DNA of 24,989 bases from Thiodiazotropha sp040507005. Lineage in GTDB: Bacteria; Pseudomonadota; Gammaproteobacteria; Chromatiales; Chromatiaceae. Of the stretch, positions 1 through 7,544 are shown piece after piece. The stretch is from assembly GCA_040507005.1 (NCBI GenBank), contig JBEVVS010000160.1, positions 1 to 24,989 of the forward strand, read 5' to 3'. The notes beneath the pieces were generated by a model. The model made no database searches. It was not told the DNA's origin and was given only the letters and a program-made list of their open reading frames with translations. The position numbers and the translations under genes were made by a program. How positions within the stretch are numbered: the first letter of the stretch is position 1; each line of letters opens with the position of its first letter.

Positions 1-843
1 ATAGTCCTGAATCGTGAGATAGATGCGCCACCCCTTGTCGTGCCAGAAGGCCATGCCCGGGGCCTCTTCCTGGGTATGGAACAGGTCCTGGGCCTTGCCG
101 ATCTTGCGATGATCCCGCTTCTCTGCCTCTTCCAGGCGGTGCAGATAGGCCTTCAGCTCCTTCTTGTCGCGCCAGGCCGTACCATAGATACGCTGCAGCA
201 TCTCGTTGTCGGAGTTGCCGCGCCAGTAGGCCCCCGCCACCTTCATCAGTTTGAATCCCTTGCCCAACATCCCGGTGCTGGGCAGATGGGGTCCACGGCA
301 GACATCGAACCAGTCTCCCTGGCGATAGACCGAAACCTCCTCTCCTTCCGGGATGAACTCCTTGATGATCTCCACCTTGTACTTCTCACCGATGGAATCG
401 AATCGCTCTATCGCCGCTTCCCTGTCCCACACCTCCCGCTGCAGCGGCAGGTTGCGCTTGACGATCTCGTGCATACGCTGTTCGATCTTCTTCAGGTCAT
501 CCGGGGTGAAGGCCTCGTCCCGGGCGAAGTCGTAGTAGAAGCCATCCTCGATGGCGGGCCCGATGGTGACCTGGGTACCGGGATAGAGCTCCTGCACCGC
601 CTGGGCCATGACATGGGCGGCATCGTGGCGGATCAACTCCAGCGCCTCGTCGTCACGGCTGGTGACGATGGCGAGTTCACAATCTTCCTGAACAAGATAT
701 GAGGTATCCACCAGGCGATCATCGACCCGACCGGCCAGTGCAGCCTTGGCGAGTCCGGGACCGATATCTGCGGCGATCTCATGTACAGTGACCGCTTTAT
801 CGAATTCACGCTGGGAACCATCGGGGAGAGAGATAACGGGCAT
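1..843 (-). CDS. thrS: threonine--tRNA ligase, N-terminal 281 residues (runs off the window)
   Basis: Charges tRNA-Thr with threonine in the cytoplasm. The visible part begins MPVISLPDGSQREFDKAV, the TGS domain (about residues 1-62). The editing domain follows, with the HDAAH zinc-type motif near residue 74 and the CRGPH motif near residue 183. The stretch from KLMKVAGAYWRG through RIYGTAWRDKKEL to EEAPGMAFWHDKGW matches the start of the class II catalytic domain. The rest, including the catalytic zinc ligands, lies beyond base 1. The ATG at 841-843 is chosen because it gives the canonical ThrRS N-terminus and has a GAGGAA ribosome-binding site about 7 nt upstream. The HDAAH rather than HSCAH form of the editing motif resembles the alphaproteobacterial-like subtype (family knowledge, not tested). 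It is preceded by a leader with a terminator-like hairpin. Confidence 0.97.
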   Translation of the reverse strand, partial: MPVISLPDGSQREFDKAVTVHEIAADIGPGLAKAALAGRVDDRLVDTSYLVQEDCELAIVTSRDDEALELIRHDAAHVMAQAVQELYPGTQVTIGPAIEDGFYYDFARDEAFTPDDLKKIEQRMHEIVKRNLPLQREVWDREAAIERFDSIGEKYKVEIIKEFIPEGEEVSVYRQGDWFDVCRGPHLPSTGMLGKGFKLMKVAGAYWRGNSDNEMLQRIYGTAWRDKKELKAYLHRLEEAEKRDHRKIGKAQDLFHTQEEAPGMAFWHDKGWRIYLTIQDY

Positions 844-890
844 ATTACTTCCTCATCAGTGGTGGCCCATACGAGAGGCCACATGAAACT

Positions 891-916
891 AAAAAAGCCG
901 GCGCCATGAGGCCGGC
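891..916 (-). terminator. intrinsic terminator or attenuator in front of thrS
   Basis: On the minus strand GCCGGC, an 8-nt loop and GCCGGC are followed directly by six T residues (T run at 896-891). It lies 48 nt before the thrS start and 164 nt beyond the stop of the upstream gene. It could simply end transcription of that gene. A promoter-like sequence lies between that gene and the hairpin, however, so it may instead act as a thrS attenuator. Confidence 0.7.
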
Positions 917-954
917 CCTACGTAATCGATACTTAACGCCACTTGATTACATGT

Positions 955-969
955 TTAGTTTGTTGTCAT
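955..969 (-). promoter_or_regulatory. possible thrS leader peptide (Met-Thr-Thr-Asn-stop)
   Basis: A minus-strand mini-ORF ATG ACA ACA AAC TAA lies between a promoter-like sequence and the terminator hairpin at 891-916. Two adjacent Thr codons in front of a Thr-tRNA synthetase are what a ribosome-stalling attenuator would need. I see no convincing ribosome-binding site, and so short an ORF can occur by chance. Treat it as a candidate only. Confidence 0.25.
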
Positions 970-1008
970 GAAATCAAGGGCTTATCGAGCAATGTCTGAT
1001 GCAGGCGA

Positions 1009-1037
1009 AGTCTATACACACCAGCTTGACAAGTCAA
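1009..1037 (-). promoter_or_regulatory. thrS: candidate thrS promoter
   Basis: On the minus strand TTGACT (1037-1032) is followed after 17 nt by TAGACT (1014-1009). An alternative -10, TATAGA, gives 15-nt spacing. Transcription from here would give a leader of roughly 155-160 nt that contains the mini-ORF and the hairpin. The -35 lies within the small palindrome TTGACTTGTCAA. Confidence 0.45.
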
Positions 1038-1079
1038 AGCCAGATTATGAACCAACCAAGCAGATCAGCCTTTCTTGTT

Positions 1080-2246
1080 TTAATCAGCCGGCCAATAATC
1101 GGTCCCGATCCCATCTCCGAGATCCGCCTCCACCAGGCGCCCCCTGACCTCCAGCAACTTCTCCAGCAGCCCCGGTTCGGCGGCGCTGTAGGCGTCCGCA
1201 TCGGGCACCCGCTTGACCACCACCCCCAACAGCTCGGTGATGGCGTTACCGATGGAGTTCTGACTGATGGTAACGATCAGCTTGCCCGCCTCGTTGCGAT
1301 AGATGAGCTGCTTGAAGGCGGGCTGCCAGCGGATGGAGTTGGCGTACTTGGCATCCACGATACACTGATCCCTGACCCGCTTCGCGGTGGCGAGAAAATC
1401 GTTGTTGAACAACAGCACGCTCTCCACCTGCTCCGGGTAGTAGACATCCTTCGGCATCGGCGCGTTGCGGGTGGAGACCTGGCTGAAGAAGGTGCGATAG
1501 AAATCGATGAAACCCTCGAGAATGGCATCGTATTCATGCCAGAAACGGATATTCTTCAGCGCCTGCACCCCCCCGCGAATCTCCCAGCAGGGCAGCCCCT
1601 GGGGATAGCCGGTGAGCTGGATGTTTGAGTCCTCGGAGCTGATCGGTTTCAAGACCTTGAGTTCCAGGGCACGCTCAAAAAAGTCCCGGTAGACGTCCCG
1701 CATGTAGGATTGGAACAGGCTGTGCTGCCCTCCATCGGTGAGGTTGGGATTATCCAGATCAGCCAGTTGCGCCTCCCTCAATTGCTGCATGGGGAAGACC
1801 ATGAAGTGGTTATGTAACATGCGGATACTTGGCACACCCGGCGAGGTCAAGGGCCAGGTGGCATCCAGACTCGCCTCACCCGCCAGGAGCAGATGGGTGG
1901 CAGGATCAGGGTAGCGTTCCACCATGTAGTCGATGATGATCTGGTTCATGCGATTCCAGACATGCCGAACATTTTCCGGCACTTGGGTACGCCGCACCGG
2001 CCTGCCAAGGGGATCGAGAATCACCTGGGAGGTGTTGTAGATGATGGAGGTGTCGAACTCGTTACTGTGTCCCAGGGCCTTGCGATAGAGCAGCAGATGT
2101 TCCGGATTGATCAACAGGCCGTTGTTGTGCACCAGGTCGTTGAGGTTTTCCGTGCTGTTGAAGAACTCGTTGGGTTTCATCCCTTCCGGCACGTCCAGGG
2201 GTATCGGACGAAAGGGATTGATGATCTCGCGGGGTCCGTACTCCAT
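1080..2246 (-). CDS. conserved-looking protein of unknown function, 388 aa
   Basis: I do not recognise this protein. It is predicted soluble, with no signal peptide or membrane helices, and begins MEYGPREIINPFRPIPLDVP. The start is well supported by AGGAGG (2255-2260) eight nt before the ATG. Residues 110-155 carry LLLAGEASLDATWPLTSPG and then RMLHNHFMVFP, with H145-N146-H147. The His-x-His followed by a beta-like strand faintly recalls HIT/GalT-type nucleotidyltransferase folds, but the rest gives no support and I do not call it that. Later segments include CWEIRGGVQAL and the C-terminal RLVEADLGDGIGTDYWPAD. It lies upstream of thrS on the same strand but is probably a separate unit. A 470-bp gap separates it from the divergent sugar gene. 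Confidence 0.8.
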   Translation of the reverse strand: MEYGPREIINPFRPIPLDVPEGMKPNEFFNSTENLNDLVHNNGLLINPEHLLLYRKALGHSNEFDTSIIYNTSQVILDPLGRPVRRTQVPENVRHVWNRMNQIIIDYMVERYPDPATHLLLAGEASLDATWPLTSPGVPSIRMLHNHFMVFPMQQLREAQLADLDNPNLTDGGQHSLFQSYMRDVYRDFFERALELKVLKPISSEDSNIQLTGYPQGLPCWEIRGGVQALKNIRFWHEYDAILEGFIDFYRTFFSQVSTRNAPMPKDVYYPEQVESVLLFNNDFLATAKRVRDQCIVDAKYANSIRWQPAFKQLIYRNEAGKLIVTISQNSIGNAITELLGVVVKRVPDADAYSAAEPGLLEKLLEVRGRLVEADLGDGIGTDYWPAD

Positions 2247-2716
2247 CTAAGAAACCTCCTGGTGATGAAATGCCTAACGATTCCCGACAGCAATCGTTGT
2301 GGGTTACCCTAAACAGCATGCTCGAGGAAAACAAGATCATAGAAAATCTTATGGGTCTATTGAGTGGTTTTGCCAGGAGTGGCTATCCATTTGTTTTTTG
2401 AATGTTGCTCGTCAATGCTGAATGGCACATAACTGGCTCAAATTCTGCTCATCCGGCAACTAAATAGTATAGGTTCGGAAATCATATGAACGTTGGTAGG
2501 CGTCTGACGGTTGTCTTTCGTAGTAGCGGCAGGGATGCCGCGTAAGCCCCATCAGCACAAGGATGTGCTGTTAGGGCGTCGGAGAAAGATAACCGTCAGA
2601 CGCCGAGGGGTAAAAAATTACTCATTGCTTCAGAACTGATAGAAAGTATGTCGTAATAAAGAACCATAATCAGAGGTTCCATATTAACCACCGCTCATTG
2701 AGGACGAAAAAGAAGC
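2247..2716. other. 470-bp intergenic region with a palindromic element
   Basis: This gap lies between two divergent genes and contains no credible ORF. It holds the 106-bp inverted-repeat element at 2499-2604. The flanks are A/T-rich, and I could not pick out a confident promoter for either neighbour. Confidence 0.7.
2499..2604. repeat. MITE-like or structured-RNA element with 21-bp terminal inverted repeats
   Basis: The arms at 2499-2519 and 2584-2604 are inverse complements over 21 bp with one mismatch; both contain GGCGTCTGACGGTT. Inside are two perfect hairpins. One is GCGGCA-GGGA-TGCCGC (2526-2541). The other is CAGCACA-AGGA-TGTGCTG (2553-2570), clamped further out by GCCC/GGGC (2546-2549 and 2574-2577). 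The whole folds as a closed stem with a multiloop of two arms. The purine-rich GGGA/AGGA tetraloops and short terminal repeats suggest a dispersed repeat family (REP- or MITE-type). No second copy is visible in this window. Confidence 0.7.
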
Positions 2717-4015
2717 GTGATCATTATCCTTATGGGAGTCTCCGGCTCCGGCAAGACAACCATCGGCCAACGCCTGGCGGATCGCCTGGGGTGGGGCTTC
2801 ATCGAAGGGGACGACTACCACCCGGCGGAGAACCGGGAGAAGATGTCAACGGGTATTCCCCTGGATGACAATGACCGCCAACCCTGGCTCGATGCACTGG
2901 AGAAGGTAGTAACCCAAACCATCGAGTCGGGGGATAACGCAATTCTCGCCAGCTCGGCCCTGAAAGATCGCTACCGGGAGCAACTGCGTGTCGATCCCGA
3001 ACAGGTACGACTGGTCTATCTCTGTGGTTCCTACGAGCTGATTCTGGAACGACTGAAGCAGCGTATCGGCCACTTCATGAAGCCGGAGATGTTACGCAGT
3101 CAGTTTGATGACCTGGAGCGGCCCAGCGACACCCTGGTGATCGACATTCACCAGCCCCCCGAAAAGATCGTCGAAAATATCATCGACCGGCTCAAGCTGC
3201 CCGCCACCCGGCTGCTGTTGGACGGCCTGATGTTTCCCGAGGCGCCCCGCTGGCGGGACGGCTGGCTCTGGTTCACCGACCAGCATGCGAGACGCATCGT
3301 ACGGGTCACGCCGGAAGGGGAATCCGAGACCGTCGCCACCCTGGATGACCTGCCGGGGGGGCTCGGCTGGCTGCCGGACGGCCGTCTGCTGGTGGTCTCG
3401 ATGACCCGGCGGCAACTCCTCATGCTCGAGAAGGGCGGACTCCAGCTCTATGCCGACCTCTCGGACCTCGCCTCCTTCCACTGCAACGATATGCTCACCG
3501 ATGCCAAGGGCCGCTGTTATGTGGGCAACTTCGGTTACGACCTCCACGGCGGCGCCAGGCAAAGTCCTGCCGAGCTGATCCTGGTGAATGAACAGGGTGA
3601 ATCCTCCGTCGTAGCCAAGGATATGATCTTTCCCAACGGCTGCGCCCTCACCCCGGACGGTTCCACGCTGTTGGTGGCGGAGACCTTTGCCTCACGGATC
3701 ACCGCTTTCGATGTGGCAGCCGATGGTAGCCTGGAAAACCGGCGTATCTGGGCCGATCTGGGGGACGCCTTTCCCGATGGCATCGCTCTGGACAGCGATG
3801 GTCGTCTGTGGATTGCCGCCCCAAACAAATCCAGTCTGCTATTGGTACGCGAGGGCGGAGAGGTGGTGCGCAGGATCAAACCCCTGGGTGCGCCCTACGC
3901 CTGTATGGTCGGAGGCGACGGCGGTAATCTTCTCTTTATTGCCAGCTCGGAGACCGATGATCCCAAGGCGGTAATAGAACAGAAGAGTGGCAGAATCGAG
4001 CTACTCTACCTCTAA
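2717..4015 (+). CDS. gluconokinase-gluconolactonase (SMP-30) fusion, 432 aa
   Basis: Predicted bifunctional cytoplasmic enzyme that opens glucono-lactone to gluconate and phosphorylates it to 6-phosphogluconate. Residues 1-160 are a GntK-type kinase: P-loop GVSGSGKT (7-14), then GDDYHP, KMSTGIPLDDNDRQPWL, SSALKDRYR and GHFMKPEML. This is about the full length of the single-domain family. Residues about 165-432 are an SMP-30/regucalcin beta-propeller. Its expected ligand positions are E175 (FPEAPRW), N257 (HCND), N307 (FPNG) and D354 (FPDG), spaced as in regucalcin. The GTG start at 2717 is preferred over ATG 2732 because the later start would remove the beta strand before the P-loop. The ribosome-binding site is weak (GAGGA about 13 nt upstream). 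The linker is only a few residues. It converges on the glucose dehydrogenase and glucosidase operon, which would supply its substrate. Confidence 0.93.
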   Translation: MIIILMGVSGSGKTTIGQRLADRLGWGFIEGDDYHPAENREKMSTGIPLDDNDRQPWLDALEKVVTQTIESGDNAILASSALKDRYREQLRVDPEQVRLVYLCGSYELILERLKQRIGHFMKPEMLRSQFDDLERPSDTLVIDIHQPPEKIVENIIDRLKLPATRLLLDGLMFPEAPRWRDGWLWFTDQHARRIVRVTPEGESETVATLDDLPGGLGWLPDGRLLVVSMTRRQLLMLEKGGLQLYADLSDLASFHCNDMLTDAKGRCYVGNFGYDLHGGARQSPAELILVNEQGESSVVAKDMIFPNGCALTPDGSTLLVAETFASRITAFDVAADGSLENRRIWADLGDAFPDGIALDSDGRLWIAAPNKSSLLLVREGGEVVRRIKPLGAPYACMVGGDGGNLLFIASSETDDPKAVIEQKSGRIELLYL

Positions 4016-4023
4016 CTGAAACT

Positions 4024-4045
4024 GCTATCTCGCCAACGACTCATC
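4024..4045. repeat. left copy of a 22-bp direct repeat flanking the toxin-antitoxin pair
   Basis: This segment matches 4829-4850 at 21 of 22 positions. On the minus strand it reads as the codons Asp-Glu-Ser-Leu-Ala-Arg-stop, the same peptide that ends the GH63 glucosidase. The single difference is synonymous (TTG versus CTG for Leu). It lies 9 bp after the stop codon of the kinase-lactonase gene. Confidence 0.8.
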
Positions 4046-4102
4046 ACCTTGTTGCCAATAGTCCTCCTAATGTTTACATAGCATTCATCGTAGTTACGAT
4101 AA

Positions 4103-4381
4103 TCACGCAGCTATTTCTATTGACACATGCAATCCTAAGCGATGGGCGATATCTACAAGGGCATCCAATCTGAAATCGCTGATTTTCCCCTGTCTCAAGG
4201 CACTGACACGTGGCTGCGTGATATGTAGCAGTTCTGCAGCCTCACTTTGCTTCAGGCTTTTAGAAGTCAACTCTTCGTTAATCGCTATTAATAGTGCCGA
4301 TCTCAGTTTTAGATTTTCAGCCCTGATAGGATCATCCTCCAAGGCATCCCACACACTATTAAATTGTTTCTCATTACTCAT
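4103..4381 (-). CDS. HigA-like XRE-family antitoxin
   Basis: A 92-residue DNA-binding protein expected to neutralise the toxin encoded just upstream and to repress their shared promoter. The helix-turn-helix spans about residues 40-75, LKQSEAAELLHITQPRVSAL, followed by the conserved R-x-GKISDFRLDALVDIAHRLGL segment typical of the short HTH antitoxins paired with Gp49/HigB-type toxins. The ATG at 4381 is chosen because GAGG lies seven nt upstream and it gives an 8-nt overlap (ATGAGTAA) with the toxin stop. A GTG one codon earlier (4384) is also possible. The order toxin then antitoxin is the usual HigBA arrangement. Confidence 0.9.
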   Translation of the reverse strand: MSNEKQFNSVWDALEDDPIRAENLKLRSALLIAINEELTSKSLKQSEAAELLHITQPRVSALRQGKISDFRLDALVDIAHRLGLHVSIEIAA

Positions 4382-4703
4382 CACGAAACCTCTGAATTAC
4401 TTCGCCAAGTGCTCGTTTAGCTGCTTCAATATCGGGTCTGGGTGTTTTTTGTGCTTTTTTTCGGAACGCATGTAAGACATAGATTGCTTCATCGAATTTG
4501 GCGATATAAATAACACGCCACTGTCCTTGCACCTGGATACGAATTTCACGCACTCCCTGTCCGATCGATGTCATCGGCTTCCAGTCTGTAGGATCAAACC
4601 CACGCTGCACCCGATCCAGTTGATAACCTGCCTCTTGTTTGACATCGTCTGGAAATACCCGAATCACTTCTAAGGATTTTCCAACAAACACGATTCCTTT
4701 CAA
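4374..4703 (-). CDS. HigB/Gp49-like RelE-superfamily toxin
   Basis: A 109-residue basic protein of the phage-derived Gp49/HigB toxin group, probably a ribosome-dependent mRNA interferase. The family pattern is clear: GKSLEVIRVFPDDVKQEAGY near the N-terminus, DWKPMTSIGQGVREIRI in the middle, WRVIYIAKFDEAIYVLHAF and then RKKAQKTP near the end. The start is a TTG at 4703 with AGAAG six nt upstream. It is preferred to the GTG at 4691 because relatives begin with a Met-Lys-x-Ile segment. It overlaps the antitoxin gene by 8 nt, implying translational coupling. The module is A/T-rich compared with its neighbours and is bracketed by a direct repeat, so recent acquisition is likely. Confidence 0.9.
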   Translation of the reverse strand: MKGIVFVGKSLEVIRVFPDDVKQEAGYQLDRVQRGFDPTDWKPMTSIGQGVREIRIQVQGQWRVIYIAKFDEAIYVLHAFRKKAQKTPRPDIEAAKRALGEVIQRFRDE

Positions 4704-4736
4704 ATTATACTTCTAGATATATATTATACAAGTAAA
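4704..4736 (-). promoter_or_regulatory. A/T-rich promoter-operator region of the toxin-antitoxin pair
   Basis: ATTATAC occurs twice (4704-4710 and 4723-4729), 19 bp apart, giving two minus-strand TATAAT hexamers. A TACTT/AAGTA inverted pair (4708-4712 and 4730-4734) spans the interval. Autoregulation by the antitoxin would place an operator here. No strong -35 is visible, so the exact promoter is not assigned. Confidence 0.3.
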
Positions 4737-4828
4737 GATATATTTCTGAGATCCACCTCAGTGAACACATTGAACAATATTTTTAATGATGCTTGGCATG
4801 GGCCATGATGGGCATGTTAGCGATTGAG

Positions 4829-4850
4829 GCTATCTCGCCAGCGACTCATC
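4829..4850. repeat. right copy of the 22-bp direct repeat, overlapping the 3' end of the GH63 gene
   Basis: Matches 4024-4045 with one mismatch and includes the GH63 stop codon (4830-4832). The two copies enclose 783 bp that hold only the toxin-antitoxin pair. Placement at the 3' end of a gene, with the reading frame preserved, is the pattern left by site-specific or homology-assisted insertion. Confidence 0.8.
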
Positions 4851-7538
4851 CTCATGCCCGAGAAATACCGGGATATCCTTGCGGTAGCGCCGCATCACCA
4901 GATTGGCCAACAGGCCGGTCCAGCCGGTCTGGTGAGCGGCACCCAGCCCCTGTCCCGATTCGGCATGGAAATATTCGTAAAAGAGATTGAGGTGACGCCA
5001 GCTCTCGTCGGACTGAAAAGGACTGTCGCGACGCAACGCCGGTATATAACCCTGTTCATCCCTGCGATAGAGATCCACAAGCCGCTCAGAAATCAATGTC
5101 GCGATCTCCCGCAGGGTCAGCTTTTGGCCGGGCATTGAGGGCACGGGATATTTAAAGTCATCACCCAGAAAGCGATGGAATTTCTCCAACGCCTGCACCA
5201 GGGCATAGTTGGTTGGCAACCAGATAGGGCCACGCCAGTTGGAGTTGCCGCCGAACAACCCGCTCTCCGACTCACCTGGCAAATAGCGAATCCTTGTCTG
5301 ACCGATGCCTGGCAGATGGCCGAGGTCCTGATAGTGCTCATGCAGCTTGCTGAGACTGCGCACCCCGAAGGATGAAAGGAACTCTTCCTCGTTGAGCAGT
5401 CGGTTCAAGATACGCGGCAACATATTGTGATCCACCAAGGCCAGAAGATGCTCCCCTTGGGTATTCTCCCAATCAGGACAGGCACAGACATAACTCCCCT
5501 GAAACAGTCCCTTTTTGTGCTGCTTCAACATCTGGCGAAAGCGCGGCACATTGGCCAACAGGCGCTCGTCCACCACCTCGGTGGCAAACAGGGGTATGAG
5601 ACCGACCCAGGAGTAGACATCGATGCGGTGGTGATGACCCTCGGGGGTGATCAGCAGATCCTTGAAGAATCCCGCTTCCATGTCCCACAGGGAAGGTCCG
5701 TTCTCATCGCCACCGCTGATCGCCTTGGCGATGGCCAGGAACTGCTCGTAGCACTGGATCGCAATGGCCTCGTAGTCACTGTCTTCTATCGCCAGTTCCA
5801 GGGCCATCATGGTCATATTGAGGGCGAACATGGCCATCCAGCCGGTGGCATCCGCCTGCTTTAAGGCATACCCCGGCGGGAGGGGTTTTGAGCGATCGAA
5901 GACCGAAATGTTGTCGAGCCCGAGAAACCCCCCTTCAAACAGGTTCTGTCCCTGCTTGTCTTTACGGTTGATCCACCAGGCATAATTGAGCAGCAGTTTA
6001 TGAAACACCCGCTGCAGAAAACGTCTGTCACCCCTCCCACCCTGCACCCGCTCGGCGCGATAGACCTTCAGGGTGCCCCAGGCATGCACCGGAGGATTGA
6101 CATCCTCAAAGGCCCACTCATAGGCGGGTATCTGGCCGTTGGGATGGAGATAGTTCTCCCCCAACAGCACCTCGATCTGCTGTTTTGCGAAGTCCACATC
6201 CACCAGTGCCAGGGCGACGCAGTGAAAGGCAAGATCCCAGGCGGCGAACCATGGATACTCCCAGGCATCCGGCATCGACAGGATATCCGCCGCCTGTAGA
6301 TGCCGCCATCGATGGTTACGTCCCAGACGCCGCTCCCGGGGGGGTTCTACCTGGTCACCGACCAGCCAACGCTGCACGTCGAAATGGAAAAACTGTTTAC
6401 TCCAGATCATGCCGGCCAGACTCTGGCGCATGATGCGGTGATCTTCCACGCCGCCCTCCGGCAGCAGTTGATCATAGAAGATATCCGCCTCTGAGCGTCG
6501 CTGGGCAAACACCCTCTCCAGCTCATGGAAAGGGTGCTCCAGGGATTGCCCACTGAGTACTAAATCTATCTGCCTCGACTCCCCGGCGCCTACCTTGAGA
6601 TGGTATCTGGCAGCAAACTTGGTACCCCTGGCGGCGGGATTGACGGCCTCTGTCTCTCCTGCCACCAGATAGCGGTGAAAGGCATCCTTGACATAGGGTG
6701 AGGCTGAGGCATCTCCCCAAAGCTGTTCTCTGTTGGTCTCATTTTCACTAAACAACAGCTCGGCATCCTGCTCTGCATAGAGCCAATACTCGCCCAAGGT
6801 GGCGTGCTTGCACTTCACCCCCCAAGCCGCCTCACTGGTTATGGAGGCCTCGCGATAGAGCACCGGCCTTTCCACATCATCATCACCCCAGGACCAGGTA
6901 TTGCGAAACCAGAGTTGCGGCAACAGGTCGATCTCGGCTTCCCTCTCCCCACGGTTGTGTAGGGTAATGCGAATCATTATCTGCTCAGCCGAGGCCTTGG
7001 CATAACTGATATCCACATCCCAATAGCGCTGGTCATCAAAAACGCCGCTGTCGAGGAGATTGAATGAGGGATCATGCCGGCTGCGGCGACTGTTCTCCTC
7101 CAACAACTGTTGATAGGGATAGGCTGCCTGGGGATATTTGTAGAGATAGCGCAACCAGCTGTGGCTGGGTAGCGCATCGGTATAAAAGTAGTACTCCTTG
7201 ACGTCCTCACCCCGGTTACCCTGATTACCGGTGAGACCGAAGGCCCGCTCCTTGAGAAAGGGATCACGCCCATTCCACAAGGCCAATGCAAAACAGAGTC
7301 GCTGTTGACTGTCGCAGATACCGCCCAGGCCATCCTCGTTCCAGCGATAGGCACGGGATCGTGCCTGGTCGTGATCAAAGTATTCCCAGGCCGTGCCGTG
7401 AGGACTGTAGTCTTCACGCACCGTGCCCCATCCCCGCTCCGAGAGATAGGGCCCCCACAACTGCCAATCGACCTCTCCCAGTCGCTGTTGTTGCAGTCGT
7501 TTGCGCTCTGTATTCAATTGCTGTTGATCCAAGCCCAT
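4830..7538 (-). CDS. GH63-family alpha-glucosidase, 902 aa
   Basis: Large cytoplasmic glycoside hydrolase related to bacterial GH63 (mannosyl-oligosaccharide glucosidase-like) enzymes, expected to release glucose from an alpha-glucoside. No signal peptide. The N-terminal signature is WGPYLSERGWGTVREDYS (residues about 28-45) then GTAWEYFDHDQARSRAYRW. The catalytic (alpha/alpha)6 barrel contains PWFAAWDLAFH with candidate general acid D435, and YEWAFEDVNPPVHAW. Near the C-terminus are NWRGPIWLPTNY and HAESG with candidate base E860, then HQTGWT (869-874). It starts six nt after the debranching-enzyme stop, with GGAG inside the end of that gene, so the two are translationally coupled. The true substrate (glycogen fragments, glucosylglycerate or another small glucoside) cannot be read from sequence. 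Confidence 0.9.
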   Translation of the reverse strand: MGLDQQQLNTERKRLQQQRLGEVDWQLWGPYLSERGWGTVREDYSPHGTAWEYFDHDQARSRAYRWNEDGLGGICDSQQRLCFALALWNGRDPFLKERAFGLTGNQGNRGEDVKEYYFYTDALPSHSWLRYLYKYPQAAYPYQQLLEENSRRSRHDPSFNLLDSGVFDDQRYWDVDISYAKASAEQIMIRITLHNRGEREAEIDLLPQLWFRNTWSWGDDDVERPVLYREASITSEAAWGVKCKHATLGEYWLYAEQDAELLFSENETNREQLWGDASASPYVKDAFHRYLVAGETEAVNPAARGTKFAARYHLKVGAGESRQIDLVLSGQSLEHPFHELERVFAQRRSEADIFYDQLLPEGGVEDHRIMRQSLAGMIWSKQFFHFDVQRWLVGDQVEPPRERRLGRNHRWRHLQAADILSMPDAWEYPWFAAWDLAFHCVALALVDVDFAKQQIEVLLGENYLHPNGQIPAYEWAFEDVNPPVHAWGTLKVYRAERVQGGRGDRRFLQRVFHKLLLNYAWWINRKDKQGQNLFEGGFLGLDNISVFDRSKPLPPGYALKQADATGWMAMFALNMTMMALELAIEDSDYEAIAIQCYEQFLAIAKAISGGDENGPSLWDMEAGFFKDLLITPEGHHHRIDVYSWVGLIPLFATEVVDERLLANVPRFRQMLKQHKKGLFQGSYVCACPDWENTQGEHLLALVDHNMLPRILNRLLNEEEFLSSFGVRSLSKLHEHYQDLGHLPGIGQTRIRYLPGESESGLFGGNSNWRGPIWLPTNYALVQALEKFHRFLGDDFKYPVPSMPGQKLTLREIATLISERLVDLYRRDEQGYIPALRRDSPFQSDESWRHLNLFYEYFHAESGQGLGAAHQTGWTGLLANLVMRRYRKDIPVFLGHEDESLAR

Positions 7539-7544
7539 GACTAG

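Noticed and set aside
999..1628. Long plus-strand reading frame opposite the 388-aa gene
   Set aside because: Antisense to a gene with a strong ribosome-binding site and normal composition; the translation is His/Gly/Leu-rich and shows no domain.
2499..2604. CRISPR or riboswitch reading of the hairpin-rich element
   Set aside because: There is no repeat-spacer periodicity, and the fold matches no riboswitch class I know; an inverted-repeat element explains it more simply.
5427..5864. Plus-strand frame inside the GH63 gene
   Set aside because: Shadow of a real gene with clear GH63 motifs on the other strand; no ribosome-binding site or family resemblance.
6977..7417. 146-codon minus-strand frame overlapping the GH63 gene in another frame
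   Set aside because: Same strand as GH63 but out of frame, with a low-complexity Thr/Arg/Ser-rich translation; coding signal belongs to GH63.
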